Shown piece after piece: positions 15,776-23,528 of a stretch of DNA of 32,424 nucleotides. Positions within the stretch are counted from its first letter, which is position 1; every line of letters begins with the position of its first letter. The notes beneath the pieces were generated by a model. It ran no database searches, was not told the DNA's origin, and was given only the letters and a program-made list of their open reading frames with translations. The stretch is from Bacteroidota bacterium (GTDB taxonomy: Bacteria; Bacteroidota; Ignavibacteria; Ignavibacteriales; Melioribacteraceae), in contig JAHJTX010000145.1 of assembly GCA_018829545.1 (NCBI GenBank), forward strand, positions 1 through 32,424. The letters are read 5' to 3'. The position numbers were made by a program, and so were the translations under genes.

Positions 15776-17323
15776 TTATATTTTAAGTACTACTTTTCTA
15801 TTGAATACTTCTTCGAAAAGTTCTCTTCTGCGTTCGAAGCTCCATATTTCAATTTCCGGCACATCGCCTTGAAAAATCGGTTGAAGAATAACTTCATTTT
15901 CATTGAGTTCGATTTTAATATCAGTAATCCGGAATGAGTGGGTTCTATCAAATGCGTCCGAAATTCTCAAAATACTTGCCAATTTCCTAACCGTTTCCTT
16001 TGGATTTTTCGCAAGAATTTCAAATTCCGGATGCCGGGATTTTGGATGACTTTTTCTATGATAGCGCGCAATATTTGCTATAAGTGAAATCTCCAAATCA
16101 TTGAATCCGAGGAGTGAACAATTGCGGATTATGTAGTAACTGTGTTTATGATGTTTAGAGTGCGCAATGTGATATCCAATGTCGTGAAGCAATGATGCCG
16201 CCTCCAGAAATTCAAAACAGCTATCTTTTAATTGATGAATTTCTTTGAGTCCGTCAAATAATATTTTTGAAAGCGCGCTTACATGTTCGCAATGTTTTTG
16301 ATCGAACTGTGAAATTTCCGCAAGGTGCTTTACGCTCTGCATTCTAATATTGTGCAGACTCGACTTCAGAATTTCATCGTCATATTTCTCCAGTGAATCG
16401 AGTATAATTCCTTCCCTCAAAGCAAATTCCGATACGAGCATTTCTTTTAAACCGAGCGACTTAAAAATAGTATTAAGAAGAATAATACCGCCCGGAATTA
16501 CGTCAGCACGTTTGTCTTCAAGTCCTTTGATCTTTTGCCGCTGAAGAAGTGTTTCTTTTGAAAGTACGTTTTCCGTCACCTGCTGCACATCTGTATTTGT
16601 GAGAAGATAATTATTCATTACGTGGAAATCGGGTTCTTCTTTGGTCTTTAATGCGTAATCCATAATTGCAGTGGATTGAACTGTTCCGCTTGATCCGACA
16701 CAGACATCAAAACCAATTTTCGCAATACCGGCGACAACGGGATATATTTCTCCCTCCACCCAACGGGTGCATTCCTTTATCCGCTCTTTGTTCAAATCGA
16801 AATCGGGGAAAAACTTTTGAGAAAGTCTTACAGCTCCGACTTTTAAACTATTTGCATAAAGTACCTGTCCGTTTTGACCGAGTAAAAATTCTGTGCTGCC
16901 TCCACCAATATCTATGCAGAGAGTTTTTTTATTGTATACCGGAACCGCTTTGCAAACGCCCAAATAGATTAGCCTTGCCTCTTCTTCTCCGCTGATAACT
17001 TCAATTTCAACGCCCGCTTCGTGATAAACCTTTTTTATGAATTCCAATTGATTTGAAGATTCGCGAACTGCGCTAGTTGCCACCGCACGAACTATTGCTT
17101 TGTGCGAATCGGCAATCCCTTTGAATCTTTTCAATGTTTCCACACCGCGAATAATAGCGGCTTCAGAAATAAATTTTATATCTCCCTTACTTCCCTCGCT
17201 TAATCGGATTACCTCACGCGAGCGGTCAACGATCTCGAAATCGCCTTTTGCAGTAAATCCCACAATTACCATGTGAAAGGAATTTGTGCCAATATCGATT
17301 GCTGCAAGTTTTGAGTTAATCAT
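15776..17323 (-). CDS. ppx: Ppx/GppA family phosphatase with HD domain
   Basis: Exopolyphosphatase or (p)ppGpp 5'-phosphohydrolase of the sugar-kinase/actin fold. The 515 aa begin with the nucleotide loop AAIDIGTNSFHMVIVG, then catalytic-loop Glu in ISGEEEARLIYLG and the second phosphate loop IDIGGGSTEFLLG. The C-terminal third is an HD-like domain (LLHDIGYHIAHSKHHKHSYY), the longer bacterial architecture of E. coli PPX/GPPA. It probably affects polyphosphate or stringent signalling. It is alone in its transcription unit and is followed in frame by an aminotransferase remnant. Substrate choice between polyP and pppGpp cannot be decided here. Confidence 0.92.
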   Translation of the reverse strand: MINSKLAAIDIGTNSFHMVIVGFTAKGDFEIVDRSREVIRLSEGSKGDIKFISEAAIIRGVETLKRFKGIADSHKAIVRAVATSAVRESSNQLEFIKKVYHEAGVEIEVISGEEEARLIYLGVCKAVPVYNKKTLCIDIGGGSTEFLLGQNGQVLYANSLKVGAVRLSQKFFPDFDLNKERIKECTRWVEGEIYPVVAGIAKIGFDVCVGSSGTVQSTAIMDYALKTKEEPDFHVMNNYLLTNTDVQQVTENVLSKETLLQRQKIKGLEDKRADVIPGGIILLNTIFKSLGLKEMLVSEFALREGIILDSLEKYDDEILKSSLHNIRMQSVKHLAEISQFDQKHCEHVSALSKILFDGLKEIHQLKDSCFEFLEAASLLHDIGYHIAHSKHHKHSYYIIRNCSLLGFNDLEISLIANIARYHRKSHPKSRHPEFEILAKNPKETVRKLASILRISDAFDRTHSFRITDIKIELNENEVILQPIFQGDVPEIEIWSFERRRELFEEVFNRKVVLKI

Positions 17324-17448
17324 TACTGTTTCTCAAATTATTATCACAGGGTAAAACGTATGTAAATAATAATCTATTAATTTTACAATTGGGTGAACTA
17401 TTCAAGAATGCGCTAAGCTAACTAAAATGAATTCAATCAAATTATTGA

Positions 17449-17658
17449 TTATTGAGTTTTCGATTTATCGTCATCTTTAATTTCTTCAAATTCTGCGTCG
17501 ATGATATCTTTTGATTTTATATCATACTTTTTTGGATCGCGGTAAGCATGATTTACTTTCTCTTGATTTTTATTTCTGCCAACGAATAATGATTTTAAGA
17601 TTTTTATAAAAACATAAACCAAGTACGATATTAAAACAAATAACAAAAACCTTGTCAC
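17449..17658 (-). CDS. Small membrane protein, DUF4834-like
   Basis: A 69-aa protein with one N-terminal membrane helix (MTRFLLFVLISYLVYVFIKI) and a charged, lysine- and acid-rich tail containing KDIIDAEFEEIKDD. That tail resembles the small single-helix proteins found near nucleotide genes in Bacteroidota. The start appears to be a GTG located 2 nt after the deoxynucleoside kinase stop, implying co-translation. Function unknown. Confidence 0.65.
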   Translation of the reverse strand: MTRFLLFVLISYLVYVFIKILKSLFVGRNKNQEKVNHAYRDPKKYDIKSKDIIDAEFEEIKDDDKSKTQ

Positions 17659-17660
17659 AA

Positions 17661-18308
17661 TTATTTTACCCCCGGAACCGGATTAAAGTATTCAATAAAT
17701 CCTCTGTCCTCTCTAAAAATTTGATTGTACAGTTCTTCAAAATCATTATTATTATTAACGAAATCAATTTCGGTTGTGTTCACGATAAGAAGAGGCGTGT
17801 TGCTGTATTTGAAGAAAAAATTATTATAAGCCTCGCTCAACTCCGAAATATAAAGGCGTGTAATGTTCCTTTCGATTTTGCGGCTTCGCTTCTTTATATT
17901 CGTCATCAAACGGTCAATGCTGGACTGCAGGAAAACCACAAGATCGGGCTTTCTTAAATCTCTTTGAAGTAGCGGAAAAAGTGTTTCGTATAATTTTATT
18001 TCTTCGCTGGAAAGATTTAAATACGCAAATATCTGATCCTTCTCAAAAATGTAATCGGAAACGATGTACTCAGAAAAAAGATCTTCTTGATTTAACTTCT
18101 GCTGGTCTTTATAACGGTTAATTAGAAAAAACATTTGCGTTTGAAAAGCGAATGCATTTCTATCGTCATAAAATTTTTCGAGAAACGGATTTGTTTCGAA
18201 TTGCTCAAGCACAAGATTCGATTCGAGTCGTTCGGCTAGCTTTTTAGCCAAAGACGTTTTGCCTGCTCCTATTACTCCTTCAATTGCAATGTATCTGATT
18301 TCGCTCAC
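17661..18308 (-). CDS. Deoxynucleoside kinase (dCK/dGK type)
   Basis: Phosphorylates deoxynucleosides for salvage. The 215 aa contain the P-loop IEGVIGAGKTSLAKKLAERL at the start, the substrate-site glutamate region LVLEQFETNPFLEKFY, the DR-like segment VSDYIFEKDQIFAYLNLS, and a lid region rich in Arg (IKKRSRKIERNI). Length fits bacterial dNK/dGK. It follows folK by 24 nt and precedes the small membrane protein by 2 nt. Preferred base is not readable. Confidence 0.9.
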   Translation of the reverse strand: MSEIRYIAIEGVIGAGKTSLAKKLAERLESNLVLEQFETNPFLEKFYDDRNAFAFQTQMFFLINRYKDQQKLNQEDLFSEYIVSDYIFEKDQIFAYLNLSSEEIKLYETLFPLLQRDLRKPDLVVFLQSSIDRLMTNIKKRSRKIERNITRLYISELSEAYNNFFFKYSNTPLLIVNTTEIDFVNNNNDFEELYNQIFREDRGFIEYFNPVPGVK

Positions 18309-18332
18309 GTATAAATTCCGTTAAAAACTTTT

Positions 18333-18833
18333 CTACAATTTAAAACTATTTATAACAAATTTTTCGATTTTATTAAGAAAATTTGAAATCTTTTCCCCCG
18401 ATTCAGGATCGCACAAATCTTTGTCAAGGTCAATTAACGGCAGAAGCACAAAATCTCTTTCTTTAAAATGAGGATGAGGAATAACTAAATCAGATGTATT
18501 AAAAATCTTACTTCCGTAAAGAATAATATCAATATCAATTTCTCTCGGTCCCCACTTTTTTTCAGGAGTTCGCCCAACTTCAAGTTCGGTCTTTTTCAAA
18601 TATCTCAAAAGTTCAGTTTCATCAAGACTGCTGCGTATTTCAAGAGCGCAATTAAAAAAATTACTTTGATCTGCTGCGCCGAACGGTTTGGATTCGTACA
18701 TCTTGGAAACAGCAACCACAGTGCAGAATGTGTTCTTTTTCAACGCGTCAATTGCGGATTTTATATAACCGAGCCTATTCCCTTTATTAGAACCGAGGGC
18801 AATAAAAATTCTATTCTCCGGATTCTTTTTCAA
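18333..18833 (-). CDS. folK: 2-amino-4-hydroxy-6-hydroxymethyldihydropteridine pyrophosphokinase
   Basis: HPPK transfers pyrophosphate from ATP to hydroxymethyl-dihydropterin in folate synthesis. Visible motifs are IFIALGSNKGNRLGYIKSAI at the start, VSKMYESKPFGAADQSNFFN, then WGPREIDIDIILYG with the Mg-binding DxD and VIPHPHFKERDFVLLPL. There is no ATG at the N-terminus. Of the in-frame TTG codons, the one at 18833 has GAGG 6 nt upstream and gives MKKNPENRIFIALGSN, so it is preferred over TTG 18854. It overlaps folB and so is coupled to it. Confidence 0.92.
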   Translation of the reverse strand: MKKNPENRIFIALGSNKGNRLGYIKSAIDALKKNTFCTVVAVSKMYESKPFGAADQSNFFNCALEIRSSLDETELLRYLKKTELEVGRTPEKKWGPREIDIDIILYGSKIFNTSDLVIPHPHFKERDFVLLPLIDLDKDLCDPESGEKISNFLNKIEKFVINSFKL

Positions 18834-19179
18834 CTTCTGCCTCAACGCAATCAATCACTCCACCGACGGGAACATTGTTTTTCCGAACACGAACGCAAAT
18901 TTTTTTAATGCCCGAAAAATTTTCGAGGATCCCATCGGCAATGACGGTTGCAAGAGTTTCAATTAAATAATACTTTTTTGTGTGAACTATTTTGTTGATA
19001 AACTTATAAACTTCGTCATAATTGATTGTTAATTTGAGATCATCTTTTTCTGCTGCTTCAGAGAAATCCGTGTAAATATCTACATCAGCTTCAAATCTGC
19101 CGCCAATATTTTGTTCCTCCTGCAATGCGCCGTGGTAAGCATAGAACGAAGCATTTTTTATTCTAATTACATTTGTCAT
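18811..19179 (-). CDS. folB: Dihydroneopterin aldolase
   Basis: Converts dihydroneopterin to hydroxymethyl-dihydropterin plus glycolaldehyde, the step before FolK. The 122 aa have the family pattern: FYAYHGALQEEQNIGGRFEA (catalytic Tyr/His/Gly region, substrate-binding Glu), LTINYDEVYKFINKIV, LIETLATVIADGIL and the final strand KICVRVRKNNVPVGGVID with the catalytic Lys. The ATG at 19179 is 7 nt after the transporter stop; no strong ribosome site is visible, so it may rely on coupling. It overlaps folK by about 23 nt. Confidence 0.93.
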   Translation of the reverse strand: MTNVIRIKNASFYAYHGALQEEQNIGGRFEADVDIYTDFSEAAEKDDLKLTINYDEVYKFINKIVHTKKYYLIETLATVIADGILENFSGIKKICVRVRKNNVPVGGVIDCVEAEVEKESGE

Positions 19180-19186
19180 TGATGAA

Positions 19187-20092
19187 TTATTTTTTTTTAA
19201 TGAAATAATTAATTAGTCCTCTAACGTTTGCAAGCAGTATTCCTATCAACACCAGCGCACTGCCTATAAGATGCCGCTGAGTAAGATATTCATCAAGAAT
19301 TAAATATCCTAGAATTACTGCAACTATTGGCGTTATAAAAGAAGACAAAGATAAAATCACAACATTCATTCTTCGCATCAGCCAATAGTAAGTTGTAAAA
19401 GTAAGCAGCGTTCCGAAAAAAGCTAGATAAGTTACGGAGAAAATTGCTTTGGAATCAAAAACTAGTCGGGAAGTATCTTCGAACAATAATCCCGCTGGAA
19501 CCATAATTGCCCCGGCTATCATAACAGGCGCTAAATTCATCGAGAGAGGATTTAATTGTCTGCCGTATTTTTTCATCATTACTGCAATTACAGCCTGCAT
19601 CACAGCGCTGATTACAATTGCAATCATTCCCCAAAAATCGTTCGAAAAATCTATACTTAAGCCTTCTGAAAAAATAAGTATGATTCCCCCGAATCCAAGT
19701 CCAACACCGAGAATTTTATATGACCCAACTTTATCCTCCGGAATTGCAATTCTCGAAAATATAATTACAGCAAAAGGAAACACGCCGAATAAAATGGAAG
19801 CTAATCCGGATTGTATAAACTGCTCTGCCCAATACACTAGCCCGAAAGGAATTACAAACGAAAAAATGCCCATGATAATGTAAAGTTTAACTGCGACCGG
19901 ATCTTTCTGAATTCCAATTCCTTTTATCCGCATCATCGAATAAATGAAAAGTGAGGCGAGTGAAAAGCGAACGCCAGCCGAAAAGATTGGAGTAAGTGAA
20001 TCCAAACCGACCCGTATAGCCAGCCAGGTTGAACCCCACAATAAACATATGAGAGTGAATCCAGCGCCAATTTTTATGTTTTCATTGTTCAA
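19187..20092 (-). CDS. EamA/DMT-family permease (RhaT-like)
   Basis: Inner-membrane transporter of the drug/metabolite superfamily with ten membrane segments in two EamA repeats. The first repeat starts GAGFTLICLLWGSTWLAIRV and the second ends with LIGSALVLIGILLANVRG. The open frame reaches 20188, but that extension lies wholly inside the pgeF coding DNA. TTG at 20092 (MNNENIKIGAG) has AGAGG about 6 nt upstream and overlaps the pgeF stop, so it is preferred, giving about 300 aa. The substrate is unknown; amino-acid or metabolite export is common in the family. Confidence 0.85.
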   Translation of the reverse strand: MNNENIKIGAGFTLICLLWGSTWLAIRVGLDSLTPIFSAGVRFSLASLFIYSMMRIKGIGIQKDPVAVKLYIIMGIFSFVIPFGLVYWAEQFIQSGLASILFGVFPFAVIIFSRIAIPEDKVGSYKILGVGLGFGGIILIFSEGLSIDFSNDFWGMIAIVISAVMQAVIAVMMKKYGRQLNPLSMNLAPVMIAGAIMVPAGLLFEDTSRLVFDSKAIFSVTYLAFFGTLLTFTTYYWLMRRMNVVILSLSSFITPIVAVILGYLILDEYLTQRHLIGSALVLIGILLANVRGLINYFIKKK

Positions 20093-20829
20093 ATATTTCC
20101 TCTCATTGCAATAACTCCGAATGCTCTTCCAGATTTTTGTCCGTCTCTTCTGTATGAGTGAAATAGCTGATCGTTTTCGAATGAACACAAATTTGAAGCC
20201 TGAATATTTTTTAAGGGTATGTGATTCGACACTAATATATCATAATTAATTTGCGACACATTCAAAAGATATTTACCGTTTCTTTCAATCAAATATTTAC
20301 CGCTGAATAAACCTCCAAATTCAGCGCCAACTTCATAATTCTTTTGAGAAATTGAGGGAGCAATGTAGCAAATTAAATCGGCTGGTTTGCATCCGAATTC
20401 GGAGAATAATTTATGCAGAGTTTTATCAACTATTTTTAACTGAGTTCCCTTCCATCCGGAGTGGATAGCGGCAATAACTTTTTTTGATTTATCGAAAATG
20501 AATATCGGTGTGCAGTCAGCGGTTGACACTGCCAGTCCAACATTTTTCTTCGCTGTTATCAGTGCATCGCTTTCTTCAACGCAGCCGGCGTTTTCAACTG
20601 TGCAAACAATATCGGAATGAATCTGCTTTTGCCGCCTTACATTTTGCGGCAATAATTTCAATTCTTTGAAAAATGCTTCTTTATTTTCATCGACTACCTT
20701 TTTCTCATCTCCCACAGAATGAGACATATTAAAATAAAACGGCGCTTTTCTGTCAAACCCAATTTTGGCGCTTAAACCGAACACAATTTCGGGAAATTGA
20801 TTGAATAAACTACTTTGAAGATATACCAT
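20089..20829 (-). CDS. pgeF: YfiH/PgeF-type multicopper-fold protein (purine nucleoside phosphorylase / peptidoglycan editing factor)
   Basis: Member of the DUF152/LACC1 fold. Visible metal-site residues are the His in YFNMSHSVGD, the Cys in VGLAVSTADCTPIFIFD and the His in VIAAIHSGWKGTQ, together with the C-terminal SYRRDGQKSGRAFGVIAMR. The family has been shown to act on purine nucleosides (LACC1/YlmD) and, in E. coli, to prevent misincorporation in peptidoglycan. ATG 20829 is preferred to TTG 20838. It begins the run pgeF, EamA, folB, folK, deoxynucleoside kinase, which mixes nucleoside and folate functions. Confidence 0.88.
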   Translation of the reverse strand: MVYLQSSLFNQFPEIVFGLSAKIGFDRKAPFYFNMSHSVGDEKKVVDENKEAFFKELKLLPQNVRRQKQIHSDIVCTVENAGCVEESDALITAKKNVGLAVSTADCTPIFIFDKSKKVIAAIHSGWKGTQLKIVDKTLHKLFSEFGCKPADLICYIAPSISQKNYEVGAEFGGLFSGKYLIERNGKYLLNVSQINYDILVSNHIPLKNIQASNLCSFENDQLFHSYRRDGQKSGRAFGVIAMRGNI

Positions 20830-20838
20830 ACAATGCAA

Positions 20839-21178
20839 TATTATTATTTGATGCAGCTAGATTTTTATTTTTTATATCATCCAAAATTGATAAATCAATT
20901 TAGCGAATTAAATTCTCATCATCTTCCACCGAGATAATATTTTTATTGATAATTTCTGTTAGCGATTATTGTGGATTGAATTGTCATCTGGATTAAATGA
21001 TTTCTGATTAAACCCTCATGAACGTCAATGATAACAGACCTAATATCCATTTATAAATGGATATATATTTAATTTTTGTATTTAGGATTTCTGTAAAATA
21101 AAAAATTTGACTAAGTTAACCCATCCTAAAATTAGGATAAATAAATTATTTATCAATTTAAGACAGGAGTAGTATTTT
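20839..21178. other. Divergent intergenic region with palindromes
   Basis: AT-rich DNA between pgeF (minus) and the cytochrome c gene (plus), so it should hold both promoters. It contains no gene. The clearest structure is the palindrome at 21043-21064, followed by a smaller inverted pair ATCCTAAAATTAGGAT at about 21122-21138, then the ribosome site AGGAG about 9 nt before the cytochrome ATG. Confidence 0.55.
21043..21064 (+). promoter_or_regulatory. Perfect 22-bp palindrome upstream of the cytochrome c gene
   Basis: ATATCCATTTA and TAAATGGATAT form an exact dyad 115-136 nt before the start codon at 21179. Its size and symmetry fit a dimeric regulator's operator in the promoter region. No regulator gene is adjacent, so the binding protein is unknown. 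Confidence 0.45.
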
Positions 21179-22024
21179 ATGAAAACCCTTTTATATTCCC
21201 TTCTTCTTTCCATAATTTTCATTGTTGGGTGCAATAGTGATAAATCTACCGAGCCAAAATCAGCGTATGATGATGCAAGTATTTCAAAAGGTGGAATCAT
21301 GTTTGACAAATTTTGGAGTGTTGAAGCCGAATTTAATCAAACCGACGCCAATATTGCAAAATTTAGCCAATATGGTGACTTTTTTAGATGCAAACAATGC
21401 CACGGTTGGGATTTGCAAGGAAGAAATGGCGCATATATAAACAGAGGTCCAAAGACATCAAGACCAAACATATCAGATCACGATTTATATACTTATGCGC
21501 AAACAAAAACTGCAGATCAAATTTTTGACGCTATTAAAAGTTCGATTAATAGAAGAGACATCGCTTATGATTTAGCAACTTATAATCCAACAACAAATAG
21601 CACCGTTGGTGATCAAATGCCGAATTATTCTCAATTGCTTACGGATGCGCAAATCTGGGATTTGGTTAAATTCTTAAAAGAAGGCGCAATTGATGTAACA
21701 AAAATTTATGACGCTACCTATACGGGTACTTACCCAACAGGCTCATTCTCTTTTTCTAACGTTGGAAAAGACGGCAACAGTACAAATGGAAATTCTTTTT
21801 ACACTTCAAAATGTTTTGTATGCCATGGAACGGATGGCAAACTTATTAGTCTTGAGGCTGGAAAATCAGTAGGTAATTTTACTCGTACAAAAGCTTACGA
21901 AGTTCAACACAAAGTTAAATACGGTCAACTTGGATCTGCCATGGTTGGGCAATTTGACATCACTCTTAGTCAAATGAAAGACCTCTATAAAGCTTTAGCA
22001 GATACAACTGCATTCCCGAATTAA
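21179..22024 (+). CDS. Dihaem cytochrome c lipoprotein
   Basis: Membrane-attached periplasmic electron carrier. The 281 aa start with a lipoprotein signal (MKTLLYSLLLSIIFIVGC, Cys18 as lipid site). Two c-type haem motifs follow: CKQCH at 71-75 and CFVCH in the last third. Candidate distal methionines lie in GDQMPNYSQLLTDAQIWDLV and in the segment around SAMVGQFD. LVKFLKEG and DLYKAL helices end each half, giving two cytochrome-c-like domains. It is monocistronic, with its own ribosome site (AGGAG) and terminator. It could be a partner of the HybAB-like module 7 kb away, but nothing in the sequence shows that link. Confidence 0.9.
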   Translation: MKTLLYSLLLSIIFIVGCNSDKSTEPKSAYDDASISKGGIMFDKFWSVEAEFNQTDANIAKFSQYGDFFRCKQCHGWDLQGRNGAYINRGPKTSRPNISDHDLYTYAQTKTADQIFDAIKSSINRRDIAYDLATYNPTTNSTVGDQMPNYSQLLTDAQIWDLVKFLKEGAIDVTKIYDATYTGTYPTGSFSFSNVGKDGNSTNGNSFYTSKCFVCHGTDGKLISLEAGKSVGNFTRTKAYEVQHKVKYGQLGSAMVGQFDITLSQMKDLYKALADTTAFPN

Positions 22025-22047
22025 TTTTTACACTTCCGCAAATATAG

Positions 22048-22082
22048 AAGCAGCCTGTTCTTAAGACTGGTTGCTTTTTTTT
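22048..22082 (+). terminator. Rho-independent terminator of the cytochrome c gene
   Basis: AAGCAGCC and GGTTGCTT form an 8-bp stem with one G-U pair around a 13-nt loop, followed by TTTTTT. It lies 24 nt after the stop and faces the convergent methionine gamma-lyase gene. Confidence 0.85.
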
Positions 22083-22113
22083 GCCGTTTGTAGAAAGATT
22101 ATTGTAATGTCTG

Positions 22114-23445
22114 CTACTTATCAAACGAATTTAGGGAATCTTCAATATCCATCAGAATATCGTTTGTGCTTTCCAATCCAATTGCGAGCCGAACACCTCC
22201 GGCATCTAATCCTCTTTTCTCTAATTCATCCGGCGGAACCACAGAGTGAGTCATCGAAGCCGGGTGTTCAATTAATGTGCGGGTATGCCCAAGGCTTACT
22301 GCCAGCGTCATAGTATAAGCGTTATCAGCAACATAATTCATAAATTTGCTTCCGTTCAATTTACATTCTGCTGCGTCCTTTCCTTTGAGCGCGAAATAAA
22401 TTAAACTGCCGGGTGCAAAATTTCCGTTGAAATCAATCATCTGTTTTTTTGCGGTTTCATAATGCTTATAAGATTCCAATCCAGGATAATTTACAAAAGA
22501 AATTTTGGGGTGGTTCTCAAGAAATTGAGCAATTTTCATAGCCGAATCAATTTGCTGCCTTTGTCTTAAACCAAGAGTCGGCAATCCGTAAGTTAAAATT
22601 GCCCATGCGCTTTTTGTGTTTAACACAGCGCCGAAATCCTTTCTATAAAGAAGCAGTAAATCGCGATATTCCTTTCTCCCTATTACTACTCCGCCCATAT
22701 CCGTTCCAAAGCCGCCTATTCCTTTTGTGAGTGAATGAATTACAAAATCCGCCCCGAATTCCAGAGGTCTTTGGCAGAATGGCGTTGCAAAAGTATTATC
22801 AATCACAATTTGAATTTTGTTTTCATTGGTGCGGTTTTTATTAATTTCATCAACAACTTTTTTAAGTTCTTGAATATCGATTATATCCATATTCGGATTT
22901 GCGGGAGATTCAAAATAAACAACTTTCGTCTTTTCTGTTAAAACAGTGTGGATATTTTCGAGATTCGTCAAATCAACCGCATGAACTTTAATATCATACC
23001 TGGGATACCAATTATTGAATAAAGAAATTGTGCATCCGTACAGTGTGGCGTGGGTAATAATTTCATCTCCGGTCTTGCAAAGAATTCCCAACACAGCGGA
23101 AATTGCTCCCATTCCGGTTGCAAAAGTAACAGCCATCTCCCCATTTTCAACGAAGGCTAGATTCTCTTCCAGCAAATCTTTGTTGGGTTCGCCCAACCTG
23201 TCGTAAATAAAAATCGGACTCTCATCGCCGAACTCTTTAGAGTTTGCAAACTGCATAAATCCATGCGCGCCTCTTTCAACTGAATCGAGCCTAAAAGTTG
23301 TGGATGATGATATTGGAGCAGTTACATGATGGGCATAATCCCATTTGTTAGAAATGTTTTTTCCATAGATTACCTTCGTATCCATAGAATACTTCGAATT
23401 GTCAAAATCGGTATCCTTGCTTTTGTTATTATTCTTTGATGACAT
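22114..23445 (-). CDS. Cys/Met metabolism PLP enzyme, probably methionine gamma-lyase
   Basis: Fold-type I PLP enzyme of the trans-sulfuration family; gamma-lyases cleave methionine to methanethiol, 2-oxobutyrate and ammonia. The PLP lysine is in HSLTKGIGGFGTDMGG, the phosphate-binding loop is FATGMGAISAVLG, and Asp/Asn ligands lie in VIDNTFATPFCQRPLEFGAD. The segment ATLYGCT carries the Cys typical of methionine gamma-lyases (cystathionine enzymes usually have Gly, as in the next gene's VYGGV). At 443 aa it is somewhat long, with a low-complexity N-terminal extension (SSKNNNKSKDTDFDNSKYSM). ATG 23445 has GAGGAG 8 nt upstream. It follows the paralogue at 23529 by 83 nt. Activity on cystathionine or O-acetylhomoserine cannot be excluded. 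Confidence 0.8.
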   Translation of the reverse strand: MSSKNNNKSKDTDFDNSKYSMDTKVIYGKNISNKWDYAHHVTAPISSSTTFRLDSVERGAHGFMQFANSKEFGDESPIFIYDRLGEPNKDLLEENLAFVENGEMAVTFATGMGAISAVLGILCKTGDEIITHATLYGCTISLFNNWYPRYDIKVHAVDLTNLENIHTVLTEKTKVVYFESPANPNMDIIDIQELKKVVDEINKNRTNENKIQIVIDNTFATPFCQRPLEFGADFVIHSLTKGIGGFGTDMGGVVIGRKEYRDLLLLYRKDFGAVLNTKSAWAILTYGLPTLGLRQRQQIDSAMKIAQFLENHPKISFVNYPGLESYKHYETAKKQMIDFNGNFAPGSLIYFALKGKDAAECKLNGSKFMNYVADNAYTMTLAVSLGHTRTLIEHPASMTHSVVPPDELEKRGLDAGGVRLAIGLESTNDILMDIEDSLNSFDK

Positions 23446-23528
23446 AGCATTAACTCCTCTTCAATTTTACATCAGAAAATTAAGGAAATTGAGATTGCCA
23501 AACTAGATATTTGGCAGGGAAAGGTTAG

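Noticed and set aside
20093-20188. Long N-terminus of the EamA transporter
   Set aside because: It is entirely within pgeF coding DNA and highly basic; the TTG at 20092 with AGAGG is a better start.
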